Below, one piece after another: positions 16,646-25,245 of a stretch of 35,763 bases of DNA. Positions within the stretch are counted from its first letter, which is position 1. Each line of letters opens with the position of its first letter. Origin of the DNA: an uncultured Succinivibrionaceae bacterium (lineage in GTDB: Bacteria; Pseudomonadota; Gammaproteobacteria; Enterobacterales; Succinivibrionaceae); NCBI GenBank assembly GCA_949286015.1, contig CASEBB010000010.1, positions 1,406-37,168 on the forward strand, written 5' to 3'. Made by a program: the position numbers and the translations under genes. Below the pieces are notes generated by a model that was not told where the DNA came from, searched no databases, and worked only from the letters and a program-made list of their open reading frames with translations.

Positions 16646-17929
16646 ATGAGTGACCACATCAAATTCAAAAACGCCTACGACCAAAGCGGTTTTGCCGCCC
16701 TCATGGAGCGCTTCGGCCCCATCATCAGCGACGCCCTGCAAGACGAAGAGATCGACGAAATCATGCTCAACAGTGACGGCGCCCTCTTCGTTGAAGACAA
16801 CCTCTCCGTTATGGAGCAAGTGGGTGTGTTAGGGCCCCAAGAGGCCGAGAGCATTATCCGCACGCTGGCCTCGCTGCTTGATAAGGAGCTTGACCTGCGA
16901 AGCCCAATTCTCTCAGGAGAGATCCCTTACAACGGTTCCCGCTTTGAGGGCTTACTGCCACCGCTAGTACGCGCCCCTGTGTTCTCCATTCGCCGCCATA
17001 ACAGCCTCTCGCTGCCCCTCGATTCCATTATTGAATCGGGCATGCTCTCGCCTCTTGAGGGCTCCATCCTGCGGCAGGCCTTAGAAAACCACTACAGCAT
17101 CATCGTCAGCGGTGCTACCGGCACCGGTAAGACCACGCTCATTAATGCCCTGATAAACGAGATCAGCGTGAAAACGCCTCAAGAGCGCATCATCACCATT
17201 GAGGATACCCCCGAGCTTCAGGTCAATCTGCAAAACAAAACCAATCTCTTCACCAGCGAAGAAGTGGACATGTCCATGCTCCTGCGCTCAGCACTGCGCT
17301 TACGCCCTGACCGCATCATCGTTGGTGAGGTACGTGGCGCGGAAGCGCTTGATTTAGTGGACGCCCTTTCCACTGGCCATCGCGGTGGCCTTGCCACAGT
17401 GCACGCCGGTTCCATAGAGCAAGCGCTACAGCGTCTGACTCTGCTGATCTCCCGGCATAAGGCTGCACCACGCTTTATTGAAAAGACCTTAGCTGACTCC
17501 CTTGACCTTGTAGTGCAGTTGCAGCGTCACCCTACACGCCATGTGAGCGCCATCGCGCAGGTTATCGACTACCGCAATAACGAGTTCCAACTGCAAAAGA
17601 TCACAACCGAGCACGTCTTAGAACAGGGCGCAGGAGCAAGCGGGCAGCAATGGTGGCAAAAGGTTCACGCCCAGCACAGCAGTGCAGATCATGAGGCGCC
17701 AGAATCACCTGTCCCTCTCCCTCTCCCTGACAGCGCCCAGCATGGCTTCTACCACACGCCACATAGCGCAGCTTACAGCGCTCCCCTGTGGCACAGCCTC
17801 TACAGCAGCGTCTACGGCCCTGCCTACAGCGGCAACGGCAGCAACGCTACACAGCAGCATCACACCGAGCAAAGTGAGAGCAACGGCAGTAGCACTACCA
17901 GCACCCAAGGACAAAACAGCGCGCCGTAA
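16646..17929 (+). CDS. trbB: TrbB/VirB11-family traffic ATPase of the type IV secretion system
   Basis: Cytoplasmic hexameric ATPase that drives pilus biogenesis and substrate transfer with TrbE. The protein is 427 residues from the ATG at 16646, 5 bases after an AGGAG ribosome site; an upstream GTG at 16550 has no such site. Walker A GATGTGKTT lies at 156-164, the Asp box IITIEDTPELQ at about 185, Walker B IIVGEVRGAE with Glu228, and the His box GHRGGLATVHAGS at about 242-254. Residues ~345-427 form a Gln/His/Ser/Pro-rich tail not found in typical TrbB/VirB11 (about 320-345 residues). It is the first gene of a cluster in RP4 trb order. About 420 bases separate it from trbC. Confidence 0.92.
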   Translation: MSDHIKFKNAYDQSGFAALMERFGPIISDALQDEEIDEIMLNSDGALFVEDNLSVMEQVGVLGPQEAESIIRTLASLLDKELDLRSPILSGEIPYNGSRFEGLLPPLVRAPVFSIRRHNSLSLPLDSIIESGMLSPLEGSILRQALENHYSIIVSGATGTGKTTLINALINEISVKTPQERIITIEDTPELQVNLQNKTNLFTSEEVDMSMLLRSALRLRPDRIIVGEVRGAEALDLVDALSTGHRGGLATVHAGSIEQALQRLTLLISRHKAAPRFIEKTLADSLDLVVQLQRHPTRHVSAIAQVIDYRNNEFQLQKITTEHVLEQGAGASGQQWWQKVHAQHSSADHEAPESPVPLPLPDSAQHGFYHTPHSAAYSAPLWHSLYSSVYGPAYSGNGSNATQQHHTEQSESNGSSTTSTQGQNSAP

Positions 17930-18350
17930 ACACCACCTGTCACCACTACCAAGGAGCACACCGTCATGATCACCAGCTCAAGTTACACGCCTCACGTCGT
18001 CACCCACTGCTGCCGTAGCCATGGCTTTGGCTCTGGCACAGGCAGTAAAAGCCCACTTCCCCTCTTACGCCACCGCAGCGCTCCAGACCAGCAAGCACGC
18101 AGCCCACCTTGTCAAGGTGAGCTGCACCCTTCTGATGTCTCTTCTCACTCCCACCCTGACGCCACTTCTCACTAAGAATCTGATGACAGCACAGCACGCA
18201 TGGCTGCTGCGGGCAGCGGCCGTAAAGCCTTACTACCCACTAGCCTGACGTACTGTGACGGCTTTTCTCTTTACCCCAATAGGAGGTCGGCTCCTGCTAC
18301 AAAGTAAGGACTGCTTCACCCCTTACTTTGTGTTGTGGCGCCGGTTTGTA
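17930..18350 (+). other. Gap between trbB and trbC, with a sequestered ribosome site
   Basis: Two small plus-strand frames overlap here. One at 17966-18175 (69 residues) follows an AAGGAG site by 10 bases but has a Ser/His/Pro-rich sequence unlike a protein. One at 18021-18248 (75 residues) is Ala/Leu-rich and more protein-like but has no ribosome site. I do not support either as a gene. At 18281-18295 a strong AGGAGG is folded into AGGAG-GTCGG-CTCCT. Its only in-frame start for trbC within normal distance would be CTG at 18294. Confidence 0.35.
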
Positions 18351-19478
18351 ATGAAAGAGATCCTTCCTGTAACCCTATGGTCATCCGTGACCAGCAACCT
18401 CGCCTCACGCTTTAACGAGGCGCTGCGCTCACTGGAGCGTAGCCCATGGCAGTGGCGTAGCTCCCTGCTGCTGTGGTTTAGCGCCTTAATGTGCCTCTCG
18501 CTGCTGCCTGAGGCGGCATGGGCATCCTCAGCAGGTGGTACCTCGGTACTGCCTTACGAGCAGTGGCTGTCGATACTGCAAAAGTCCCTGACCGGCCCAG
18601 TGGCTTTCTCTGTGTCCTTAATCGGCATCGTCACCTGTGGCGCGACGCTCATCTTAGGCGGCGGTGAGATCAGCCACTTCATGCGCACGCTGATTTACAT
18701 CGTGCTCGTCATGACCTTGCTCGTTGGTGCCAACGCCTTAATGAATAACTTCTTTAACGGCGCTTCGATTGGCATCAGCTCCGCGGACACGGCGTCAGAG
18801 TCACCCGAGCCAGTGACTTTAGACCATGCTGCTGCCGCAGCAGCAACGGCTAACAGCGCTGCCACCTCCAGTGTACCAAGCGCTAGCTCTAGTCCTGTGC
18901 GCTCCGTGGCCTTACAGCCAAGTGTCTTTGCGCCACCAGAGACCAGCATAGCGCTGGTCACAGCTGTAAGCGACACCGCTATGGTGCTTACCAGTACGAC
19001 CGAGAGTGAGCCTTATAAGCGCCCTACTTTTGATCCCAACGCGGCCCCAGCACCAGCTCCTCATGCGCCAAACCAGGCCATGCGCCCTGATAACGCTGAT
19101 CAGCTGTGGCACGACCTCGATCAAACCCGCTCGGCGCTTGATCGCTGGAGCATGGTCTTAGGCTCGCTCGTCGATGCCCATCAAGAGCAAGCCCAGTCTG
19201 CACAGGCCACGGCTGTCACTGAGCCCAGCGTAAGCGTGCCGGTCTTAACAGCAGCGCTCGATCTGCCAGCGGTGATGCAAGAGCTGCGTTTACAGCCAGT
19301 GCAGACCTTTAGCTCCTATCAGGTCGCACCAAGCTCGCAGCTGCAAGTAATGCCTTTACCTGAAGTTGAGTCCACGGAGCCTAACAGCATGCTCGAGGAA
19401 CAGGTGCTGTGGCAACAGCTGATGAACAGCGTCCAAGGCGACTTTAACGAGCCTAGCCTGCAGCTGTTAGTGAGCTAA
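18351..19478 (+). CDS. trbC: TrbC/VirB2-like major pilin with a long C-terminal extension
   Basis: Predicted inner-membrane prepilin, subunit of the conjugative-type pilus. The protein is 375 residues from the ATG at 18351; upstream in-frame starts exist but the translation start is uncertain. A long signal peptide, usual for this family, ends at AWA (residue 58). Two membrane helices follow at about 78-98 (VAFSVSLIGIVTCGATLILG) and 103-123 (FMRTLIYIVLVMTLLVGANA), the VirB2/TrbC hallmark. Typical pilins stop soon after; here ~230 more residues follow, first Ala/Ser/Pro-rich, then a more ordered part with helical stretches (QLWHDLDQTRSALDRWSMV, AVMQELRLQP). The tail may be removed on maturation, as RP4 TrbC loses C-terminal residues, or it may make this a non-pilin variant. 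Position directly after trbB supports TrbC. Confidence 0.72.
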   Translation: MKEILPVTLWSSVTSNLASRFNEALRSLERSPWQWRSSLLLWFSALMCLSLLPEAAWASSAGGTSVLPYEQWLSILQKSLTGPVAFSVSLIGIVTCGATLILGGGEISHFMRTLIYIVLVMTLLVGANALMNNFFNGASIGISSADTASESPEPVTLDHAAAAAATANSAATSSVPSASSSPVRSVALQPSVFAPPETSIALVTAVSDTAMVLTSTTESEPYKRPTFDPNAAPAPAPHAPNQAMRPDNADQLWHDLDQTRSALDRWSMVLGSLVDAHQEQAQSAQATAVTEPSVSVPVLTAALDLPAVMQELRLQPVQTFSSYQVAPSSQLQVMPLPEVESTEPNSMLEEQVLWQQLMNSVQGDFNEPSLQLLVS

Positions 19479-19502
19479 GAGAAGTGCAAAGACGCAAGTA
19501 AT

Positions 19503-19596
19503 GAGTGCTACGCACTCTTAGTGCAAGATCACAGGCCCTGCTGCCTCAGATGCTACCACTTTGGTAGCGATGCCACTTACTGGCAGCAGGCCTTTT
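19503..19596 (+). terminator. Partial terminator / processing structure between trbC and trbD
   Basis: First a small hairpin, GAGTGC (19503-19508) with GCACTC (19512-19517). Then a large structure: GGCCCTGCTGCC (19534-19545) pairs, with one bulged C, with GGCAGCAGGCC (19582-19592). It encloses a perfect inner hairpin GCTACCA/TGGTAGC (19552-19558 and 19562-19568) and is followed directly by TTTT. This is the shape of an intrinsic terminator with a short U tract. It sits after the pilin gene, where partial stopping would give more pilin than channel subunits. Confidence 0.6.
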
Positions 19597-19623
19597 CCAC
19601 CACAGCAAGGGATCAACACAGCC

Positions 19624-19923
19624 ATGCTCTCTGAACACAAGATTTACCACGCCTTAAGCGAGCAGCATCAGATGCTCGGCTGTGACCGCGAGCTCTTTAT
19701 GCTCAACCTCTTAGTCGCTGCCGCGCTGATCTTCACTGCGCTTAACACCTTTGTCACCATCGGGGCGCTCATCTTAGGCAGCCTTACCTTCATGCTCCTG
19801 CGCCGCATGGGCAAAAAGGATCTGCAAATGCGCCACGTCTACTTACGGCAGCTGCGCTACCTGCCTTACTACCGCGCTCAAGCACCGCTTCTCACCCCAC
19901 TGCGTAAGCGCTACCTCAAGTAA
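19624..19923 (+). CDS. trbD: TrbD/VirB3-family inner-membrane protein
   Basis: Small inner-membrane subunit that associates with the TrbE ATPase in pilus assembly. From the ATG at 19624 the protein is 99 residues, close to the ~103 of RP4 TrbD. The family signature LGCDRELFMLNLLVAAALIF (about 18-37) matches the GxDRELxM...ALIF pattern. It is followed by a second hydrophobic segment (about 40-58) and a basic C-terminus. The ribosome site is weak (AAGGG 13 bases upstream). An earlier in-frame TTG/ATG at 19561/19570 lies inside the hairpin and is less likely. Eighteen bases separate the stop from trbE. Confidence 0.82.
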   Translation: MLSEHKIYHALSEQHQMLGCDRELFMLNLLVAAALIFTALNTFVTIGALILGSLTFMLLRRMGKKDLQMRHVYLRQLRYLPYYRAQAPLLTPLRKRYLK

Positions 19924-19941
19924 GTCTGCGAGGACACCACC

Positions 19942-22914
19942 ATGATCAGTACCATCTTTTACTGCTGCCTCGCCTTTAGCGGCATCTCCTTTCTGCTCAT
20001 GATTTCGCTCCTGCTGCGTTCGCACTTCTTTGAGCATAAGGCCCCCAAGACGGTCGCTTTCTGTGACCTCCTTGACTACGCCACCTTAGTCGACGAGCAA
20101 GTCATTGCGCTTAAATCCGGTGCGCTGCTGTCCATGTACGAGGTGCGCTTGCCAGACTTATCGGTGCTGCCAGACAAGCAGATTGCACACATCTACGAGC
20201 TCTGCCAAAAGGCTCTCTTAAAGCTGATTGGTAACTACTGCGTGCAGGTCGATCTGGTGCGCAGCCACGACCGTGACTACATTCCTTTTCTGCCACACAA
20301 CATGCCACGGGACTGCGCTAATGCCTCCCATAAGCAGGCCTTAGCTCTTGTACGCCGCTTCGAGCAAGAGCGTGCCCAGATCTTTGCTCGTGAGGGCAGC
20401 TTTAACTCCCATCTTTACCTGAGTATCACCTACGTGGGTGTTAGCTCTACCACGCAGCACTTAGAGGACTTATTAAACCTCGAGGGTAATCGCGATGCTG
20501 ACGCCCGCAAGCAAACGCTCAAGCTGGTAGCGGAGTTTAAGTCCGCTTGCCAAAACGTGGTCGATACCTTAGAGCTGTGCTTTAAGGTCACCCCTTTAGG
20601 CAGCCGCGACTTTATGCTGCCATCGGCCTTAAATACCACGGCTATTGGTCTTGATCCGAACCGCGCGCTCTTAGTTACGGGCGCGGATACCGAAGACGAG
20701 GCGGCCGCGCACGGTACCGATGCTACCGGTGCCACCACCGATGCCAATACCGGCTCCAGCGCCAGAGCCAACAGCAGCACCAGCACTACCACTAAGCCAG
20801 CTGCTACGGCAAACAGTGCTCGCTCTGCTTCTGCTGTTGCAACGACTAATGTCGCGGGGGTGGGGGAAGCAGATGTGGAGACTGATGCCACCACCGCCGC
20901 CTATGTGGCGCGCCAGCAAGAGCACCTGCGTCACGCCGCCAGCGCCCCACTGCAAGTAGCAACTACGGACAAAGAGCAGGTACCACCTGCCCCAAGCCTT
21001 GAGCACATTGCGACACAGGCGCAGGCTACAGCCACGCTGAAGTGGGAGCACACCCGTGAGGGGCACTGGCCTTACCACGCTGGTTTGACCTTTATTCACC
21101 TCTGCCTTACTGGCAAGCAGCACCCTATTGCCTTGCCAGGCTCGCGCTGCTACCTCGACGCCATCCTCTCTACTGAGGACTATCGCCACAACTACACCCC
21201 ACAAATTGGGGATAAGTACATCGCGGTAATTGCCTTAGAGGGCTTACCAACACGCACCCACGAGGGGCTGGTCAATGCGCTGGCCGCCTTACCTTTCTCC
21301 TATCGCTTCAATTCGCGCTTTATCTACTTTGACACCCTCAAGAGCACCCTACTCTTAGAAAAGTATCGGCGCTATTGGGCCCAAAAGAGCAAAGGCCTCA
21401 TTGCGCAGATCTTCAACCTGCAGCATGCGCGCGTTAACCAAAACGCCATGGATCAGGTTGAGCAGCTCGATAAGGCCAAGCGTGCGCTTGATAGCAACGA
21501 GGTGGTCTTTGGCTCCTACACCGCCACGCTCATTTTAATGGAGCGTGATCTCTCCACCTTACAAGAGCACACCAAGCTCACCATTGCGGCCATTGAGGAT
21601 TTGGGCCTAAGCGCCCGCGTCGAAACAGTCAACGCCACGGAGGCCTTTTTAGGATCACTCCCAGGCCACTACTTTGAGAACCTGCGCCGCCCCATCGTGT
21701 CGCAAGACGTGCTCATTGATCTCCTGCCGCTGTCAGCTCCGGACTGTGGCGACATGCTCTCGCCTAACCCGCTTTATGGTGCCCATGCTTCGACCTTGAT
21801 GCAAGTGCGCACCAAGGGCCGCAGCAGCTTCTACCTCAATGTGCATGAGCAGGACTTAGGCAACTCCTTAGTCATTGGCCCTTCAGGCTCAGGAAAATCT
21901 GTGCTCTTAGCCGAGCTCATGATTAACCTCCTGCGCTACCCAGGCATGCGTGTCTTTGCCTTTGATAAGGGCTGCTCCTTCTATGGCCTCACAAAGGCCT
22001 TAGGCGGGCAGCACATCACCTTTGATAACAGCACCGCTGCGCTCTGCCCGCTGGAATCGTTACAAAACGAGCTCGACTTTGACTACGCCCTTGAGTACCT
22101 GCAAATGCTGCTGCGCTTAAACGGCGTGGAGGTGGAGCCTGCAGAGCGCAATGAGCTCAGTGACTGCCTGCACATCTTAAGTGTGCGTCCCCCTCAGCAG
22201 CGTACCTTAAGTGACTTGCACCTCATTCTGACCTCACGGCGCTTAAAGGAAGCCTTAGCTCCTTACACCAAACGGCAGAACACGCACTGCTTGCTCGACA
22301 GTGACCACAACCTCGACTTTAACGCCGCGCTGACCACCTTTGAGTGCGCCTCGATCTTTGAGAGCAGTCAGAGCTTCTCCCTGCCAGTGTTTAAGCAGAT
22401 CTTCCACTTGATTGCGCAGCAGTTTGATGGGCGTCCTGCAGCCATCATCCTTGATGAGGCGTGGCTGATGTTACAAGACGAGACCTTTGCCGCTGAGCTG
22501 ATCACCTGGTTTAAGACCCTGCGTAAGTTCAATGCCATTGTGATTTTGGCGACGCAATCGCTCACTGACCTTGAGCAGAGCCCGCACTTTATCAACCTGC
22601 TTGAGTGTGCCAAGACGCGTTTTTACCTCGCCAACTTCGACGCTAACACCGAGCTGTTGCGCAACACCTACCAGCGCTTGGGACTGAGCTTAAAAGAGGT
22701 CAATCTCATCGCCAATGCCGAGCCAAAGCGCGATTACTACTTCGTAAAGAACGAGCAACGCTCACTGTTTAACCTCGTGTTGAGTCCGCTGGAGCTCAAC
22801 TTATTAAGCCTTGCTGGTGACCACAACAAGGAATTGGTAGACCGCCTCATGGCGCAGTATGGAGACAAGTTCTATGAGCACCTCCCAAGTAAGCCACAGC
22901 CACGCGTGGCCTAA
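19942..22914 (+). CDS. trbE: TrbE/VirB4-family ATPase of the type IV secretion system
   Basis: Large inner-membrane-associated ATPase that powers assembly of the channel and pilus. 990 residues; ATG preceded by GAGGA 7 bases upstream. An N-terminal hydrophobic segment (about 3-28) is followed by the CagE/TrbE/VirB domain. Walker A GPSGSGKS is at 646-653, Walker B IILDEAW with Asp838-Glu839, and ILATQSLTDLEQS about 28 residues later, all in usual order. Unlike typical VirB4/TrbE (~800-850 residues), it carries a ~115-residue Ala/Thr/Ser/Asp-rich insert at about 249-365 that interrupts the N-terminal domain. The 3' end overlaps trbF by 41 bases, implying coupled translation. Confidence 0.93.
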   Translation: MISTIFYCCLAFSGISFLLMISLLLRSHFFEHKAPKTVAFCDLLDYATLVDEQVIALKSGALLSMYEVRLPDLSVLPDKQIAHIYELCQKALLKLIGNYCVQVDLVRSHDRDYIPFLPHNMPRDCANASHKQALALVRRFEQERAQIFAREGSFNSHLYLSITYVGVSSTTQHLEDLLNLEGNRDADARKQTLKLVAEFKSACQNVVDTLELCFKVTPLGSRDFMLPSALNTTAIGLDPNRALLVTGADTEDEAAAHGTDATGATTDANTGSSARANSSTSTTTKPAATANSARSASAVATTNVAGVGEADVETDATTAAYVARQQEHLRHAASAPLQVATTDKEQVPPAPSLEHIATQAQATATLKWEHTREGHWPYHAGLTFIHLCLTGKQHPIALPGSRCYLDAILSTEDYRHNYTPQIGDKYIAVIALEGLPTRTHEGLVNALAALPFSYRFNSRFIYFDTLKSTLLLEKYRRYWAQKSKGLIAQIFNLQHARVNQNAMDQVEQLDKAKRALDSNEVVFGSYTATLILMERDLSTLQEHTKLTIAAIEDLGLSARVETVNATEAFLGSLPGHYFENLRRPIVSQDVLIDLLPLSAPDCGDMLSPNPLYGAHASTLMQVRTKGRSSFYLNVHEQDLGNSLVIGPSGSGKSVLLAELMINLLRYPGMRVFAFDKGCSFYGLTKALGGQHITFDNSTAALCPLESLQNELDFDYALEYLQMLLRLNGVEVEPAERNELSDCLHILSVRPPQQRTLSDLHLILTSRRLKEALAPYTKRQNTHCLLDSDHNLDFNAALTTFECASIFESSQSFSLPVFKQIFHLIAQQFDGRPAAIILDEAWLMLQDETFAAELITWFKTLRKFNAIVILATQSLTDLEQSPHFINLLECAKTRFYLANFDANTELLRNTYQRLGLSLKEVNLIANAEPKRDYYFVKNEQRSLFNLVLSPLELNLLSLAGDHNKELVDRLMAQYGDKFYEHLPSKPQPRVA

Positions 22915-24028
22915 GGACAAGCAGTCTGCTGCCCCTGCAGGCAGCAGTGCCTCTCTTATCCCTGCAGAGTCTGAGGATCAGAGTATGGAGAGCCGTGCCC
23001 CAGCCACCGCCTCTGCCACTGACACTACCACCTCCCTTGCTACCACAGCCACTCCGGCAAAGGTAGATGCTGACAACACTGACATCACTTCTGAGGCGCT
23101 TGACACCACTGCCACAACCGCAGAGGCGGCTACTGCTACCAGCGCTGTGGACAACGCGGAGCAGAGCAAGGTGGCTGCAACGGCGGCAAAGGCGTCTGCA
23201 AAGGCAGCAAAGGCAGCAGCTGAGAGCGCTCCCGTGCTAGCATCGGCGGTCTTAGATCAGCATCAGGCCACGCTCTTAAAGCGCCTCACCTCCCGCTATC
23301 ACTCTCCCCAAAAGCAGGAGCAAGTGCGCCAAAAGCAGCAACGCGATGTCTGTCGCGACAAGGTTAAGCGCTCCCCTCTTTTTGGAGAGAAACGCCTCAA
23401 TGTACTGCTGCAAGACCTCAAGCACCGCCTCAGCTACATGGTGCTGGGCATGGGCGGTATGGCCCTGTCCTTTTTACTCCTCGCGGCCTTTATTGCCACC
23501 TCGCTGCGCTCCACCTACATCCCTTATGTGGTGACGGTGGATACCCACGGCTTAGTGCTCAATAACGGCCCCTTACAGCCAAGCACCAATGACAACATTC
23601 CCCCAACGGTGCTGCTCTCCCAGCTGTGTGAGTTTGTGCGCCATGTGCGCATGGTGAGCACTGATCCGCTCATTCAGCAGCAGGCGGTGTTACAGGCTTA
23701 CGCCTTTGTGCAACCTGATTCTGAGGTGGCCCGTGACCTCACTTCCTTTTATCAGGAGAACAATCCTTTTAAAGCCGCAAAGAACCACACCGTAGAGGTG
23801 GAGATTGCCAACGCGCTGAGCATTGGTACCAACACCTTACAGGTTGACTGGGTGGAGCACATCACCACCGAGAACACGCTGCGAAAGCGGGAGCATGTCG
23901 CCAAGAAGATGCGCGCCATTATCACCTACGAGCAGCTGCCTTATGGGGCCAATGATGACACCTCGCGGCTGTTAAACCCACTCAACCTCTATGTGCAGAC
24001 CTTCATTGTGTCTGAGGTTATCGCGTAG
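22874..24028 (+). CDS. trbF: TrbF/VirB8-family bitopic inner-membrane channel protein
   Basis: VirB8-like assembly factor with a short cytoplasmic part, one membrane helix and a periplasmic domain that contacts the TrbI/TrbG core. 384 residues from the ATG at 22874, 9 bases after GGAG; the ATG at 22859 is part of that ribosome-site region. The first ~135 residues are Ala/Thr/Ser/Lys low complexity, unusual for the family. A basic stretch precedes the membrane helix at about 188-212 (YMVLGMGGMALSFLLLAAF). The periplasmic part starts YIPYVVTVDTHG, as in TrbF, and ends with RALL-type core sequence KKMRAIITYEQLPYG. It overlaps trbE and is followed by a 215-base gap with a strong hairpin. Confidence 0.85.
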   Translation: MSTSQVSHSHAWPKDKQSAAPAGSSASLIPAESEDQSMESRAPATASATDTTTSLATTATPAKVDADNTDITSEALDTTATTAEAATATSAVDNAEQSKVAATAAKASAKAAKAAAESAPVLASAVLDQHQATLLKRLTSRYHSPQKQEQVRQKQQRDVCRDKVKRSPLFGEKRLNVLLQDLKHRLSYMVLGMGGMALSFLLLAAFIATSLRSTYIPYVVTVDTHGLVLNNGPLQPSTNDNIPPTVLLSQLCEFVRHVRMVSTDPLIQQQAVLQAYAFVQPDSEVARDLTSFYQENNPFKAAKNHTVEVEIANALSIGTNTLQVDWVEHITTENTLRKREHVAKKMRAIITYEQLPYGANDDTSRLLNPLNLYVQTFIVSEVIA

Positions 24029-24031
24029 CCA

Positions 24032-24075
24032 TGGGAGCTGCGCCCGCAACCCTTTTACGCAAAGTGCAGCTCCCA
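24032..24075 (+). repeat. 10-bp stem immediately after trbF
   Basis: TGGGAGCTGC (24032-24041) pairs perfectly with GCAGCTCCCA (24066-24075) across a 24-base loop, starting four bases after the trbF stop. There is no T tract. The rest of the gap to trbG holds an AACC/AAAC-rich tetranucleotide-like stretch (24117-24152) and no gene. Confidence 0.55.
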
Positions 24076-24243
24076 CCAAGGTAGTCGCTCTCTACCCCAG
24101 CTCAAGGGTAGAACCAGAGCTAACCAACCAACCAAACAAACCAAACAAACAACCGCACTCCCAACTGCCTCAGATAAAGGTCGTACCGCTGGTAGTGCTC
24201 ACTTTGCTGACCGCTGCCAGTTTCCATCTCGGAGAAAGAAGCC

Positions 24244-25230
24244 ATGACCACTTCGTTATCGCGCCACTCCTCTCATCACACCGCCTATCAGCAACTGAGT
24301 CTCGTCTGCGCCTTAGTGCTCGCGCTCCTGCTGCCATTTACCCCAGCCCATGCTGACGCCGCTTTACAAGACCTCTTAGCAGCGGCCGGTGACTCCTCCA
24401 ACGCCACCTTAAGCGAGAGCGACCTGCAAGTGCTGCAAGCCTTAGCTGCCACCCAGAAAAAGGGTTCACGCCAGCTCACCAGCAAGCCCGTCGTGCAGAA
24501 GCCAGGTGAAGTGCGCTTTATCTACGGCGCCTCACAACCTACTGTTGTCTGCTCCCTGCTGCACGTCTGCGATATCGCCTTAGAAGCAGGTGAAACCGTG
24601 GTCGATGTCAAGGTGGGTGACAGCGCGCGCTGGATCATCGAGCGCTCCGCCTCTGGCTCCAATGAGGGCATCGTTGAGCACATCACCGTTAAGCCTACTG
24701 ACACCGGTCTTGTGTCCAATATGCGCATTTACACCGATCGCCGCACCTACTCCCTCGACCTAAAGTCCAGTGCCACGGATTTTATGCCTTCCATTGCTTT
24801 TAGCTACCCAGAGCAAAGCCTGCAAAAGTTTACTGCCGTAAAAGAGCGCCTCTTACAAACCGCGCATATGAACTCCATTGCTGTGCCCCAAGCCGGTGGT
24901 GGCGCAAACGGATTAGAGCTGATCTCTCAGCTTGATTTTGCCTACGAGCTGAGCGGTGATGAGGAGTTACTGCCATTGCGGGTCTTTAACGACGGCCGCC
25001 ACACCTACGTGCAGATGCCAGAGCAGCTTTTACAGGGCAAGTTACCAGCACTGGTTGCCGTAACCTCTACATCATCCTTTGGCGCTGACAGCACCACCCT
25101 CACCAACTACCGTGTGCAAGGACAAAACTTTATTGTCGACGGCGTGCCCCAGCATCTGCGTCTGATCTTAGGACAGGCCGACAGCTCTGACGCCTTAAGC
25201 GCTGATGTGCGCTACAGCCCACGCTCATAA
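24244..25230 (+). CDS. trbG: TrbG/VirB9-family periplasmic/outer-membrane channel protein
   Basis: Core-complex protein that, with TrbI and a lipoprotein, forms the outer-membrane ring. 328 residues; ATG preceded by GGAGA 10 bases upstream. The signal peptide ends near PAHA (residue ~38). Conserved VirB9 blocks are clear: GEVRFIYGASQPTVVCSLLH, then CDIALEAGETVVDVKVGD with RWIIERS, HITVKPTDTGL, and TDRRTYSLDL at about 162-172. The C-terminal domain that would reach the outer membrane (~230-328) contains DGRHTYVQMPEQL and FIVDGVPQHLRLILG. Fifteen bases separate it from the lipoprotein gene. Confidence 0.9.
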   Translation: MTTSLSRHSSHHTAYQQLSLVCALVLALLLPFTPAHADAALQDLLAAAGDSSNATLSESDLQVLQALAATQKKGSRQLTSKPVVQKPGEVRFIYGASQPTVVCSLLHVCDIALEAGETVVDVKVGDSARWIIERSASGSNEGIVEHITVKPTDTGLVSNMRIYTDRRTYSLDLKSSATDFMPSIAFSYPEQSLQKFTAVKERLLQTAHMNSIAVPQAGGGANGLELISQLDFAYELSGDEELLPLRVFNDGRHTYVQMPEQLLQGKLPALVAVTSTSSFGADSTTLTNYRVQGQNFIVDGVPQHLRLILGQADSSDALSADVRYSPRS

Positions 25231-25245
25231 GTACGGAGGTGGCTC

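Noticed and set aside
17966..18248. Two overlapping small frames between trbB and trbC as a possible extra pilin or small subunit
   Set aside because: One has a ribosome site but an un-protein-like sequence, the other the reverse. The pilin signature is found downstream at 18351, so neither is needed.
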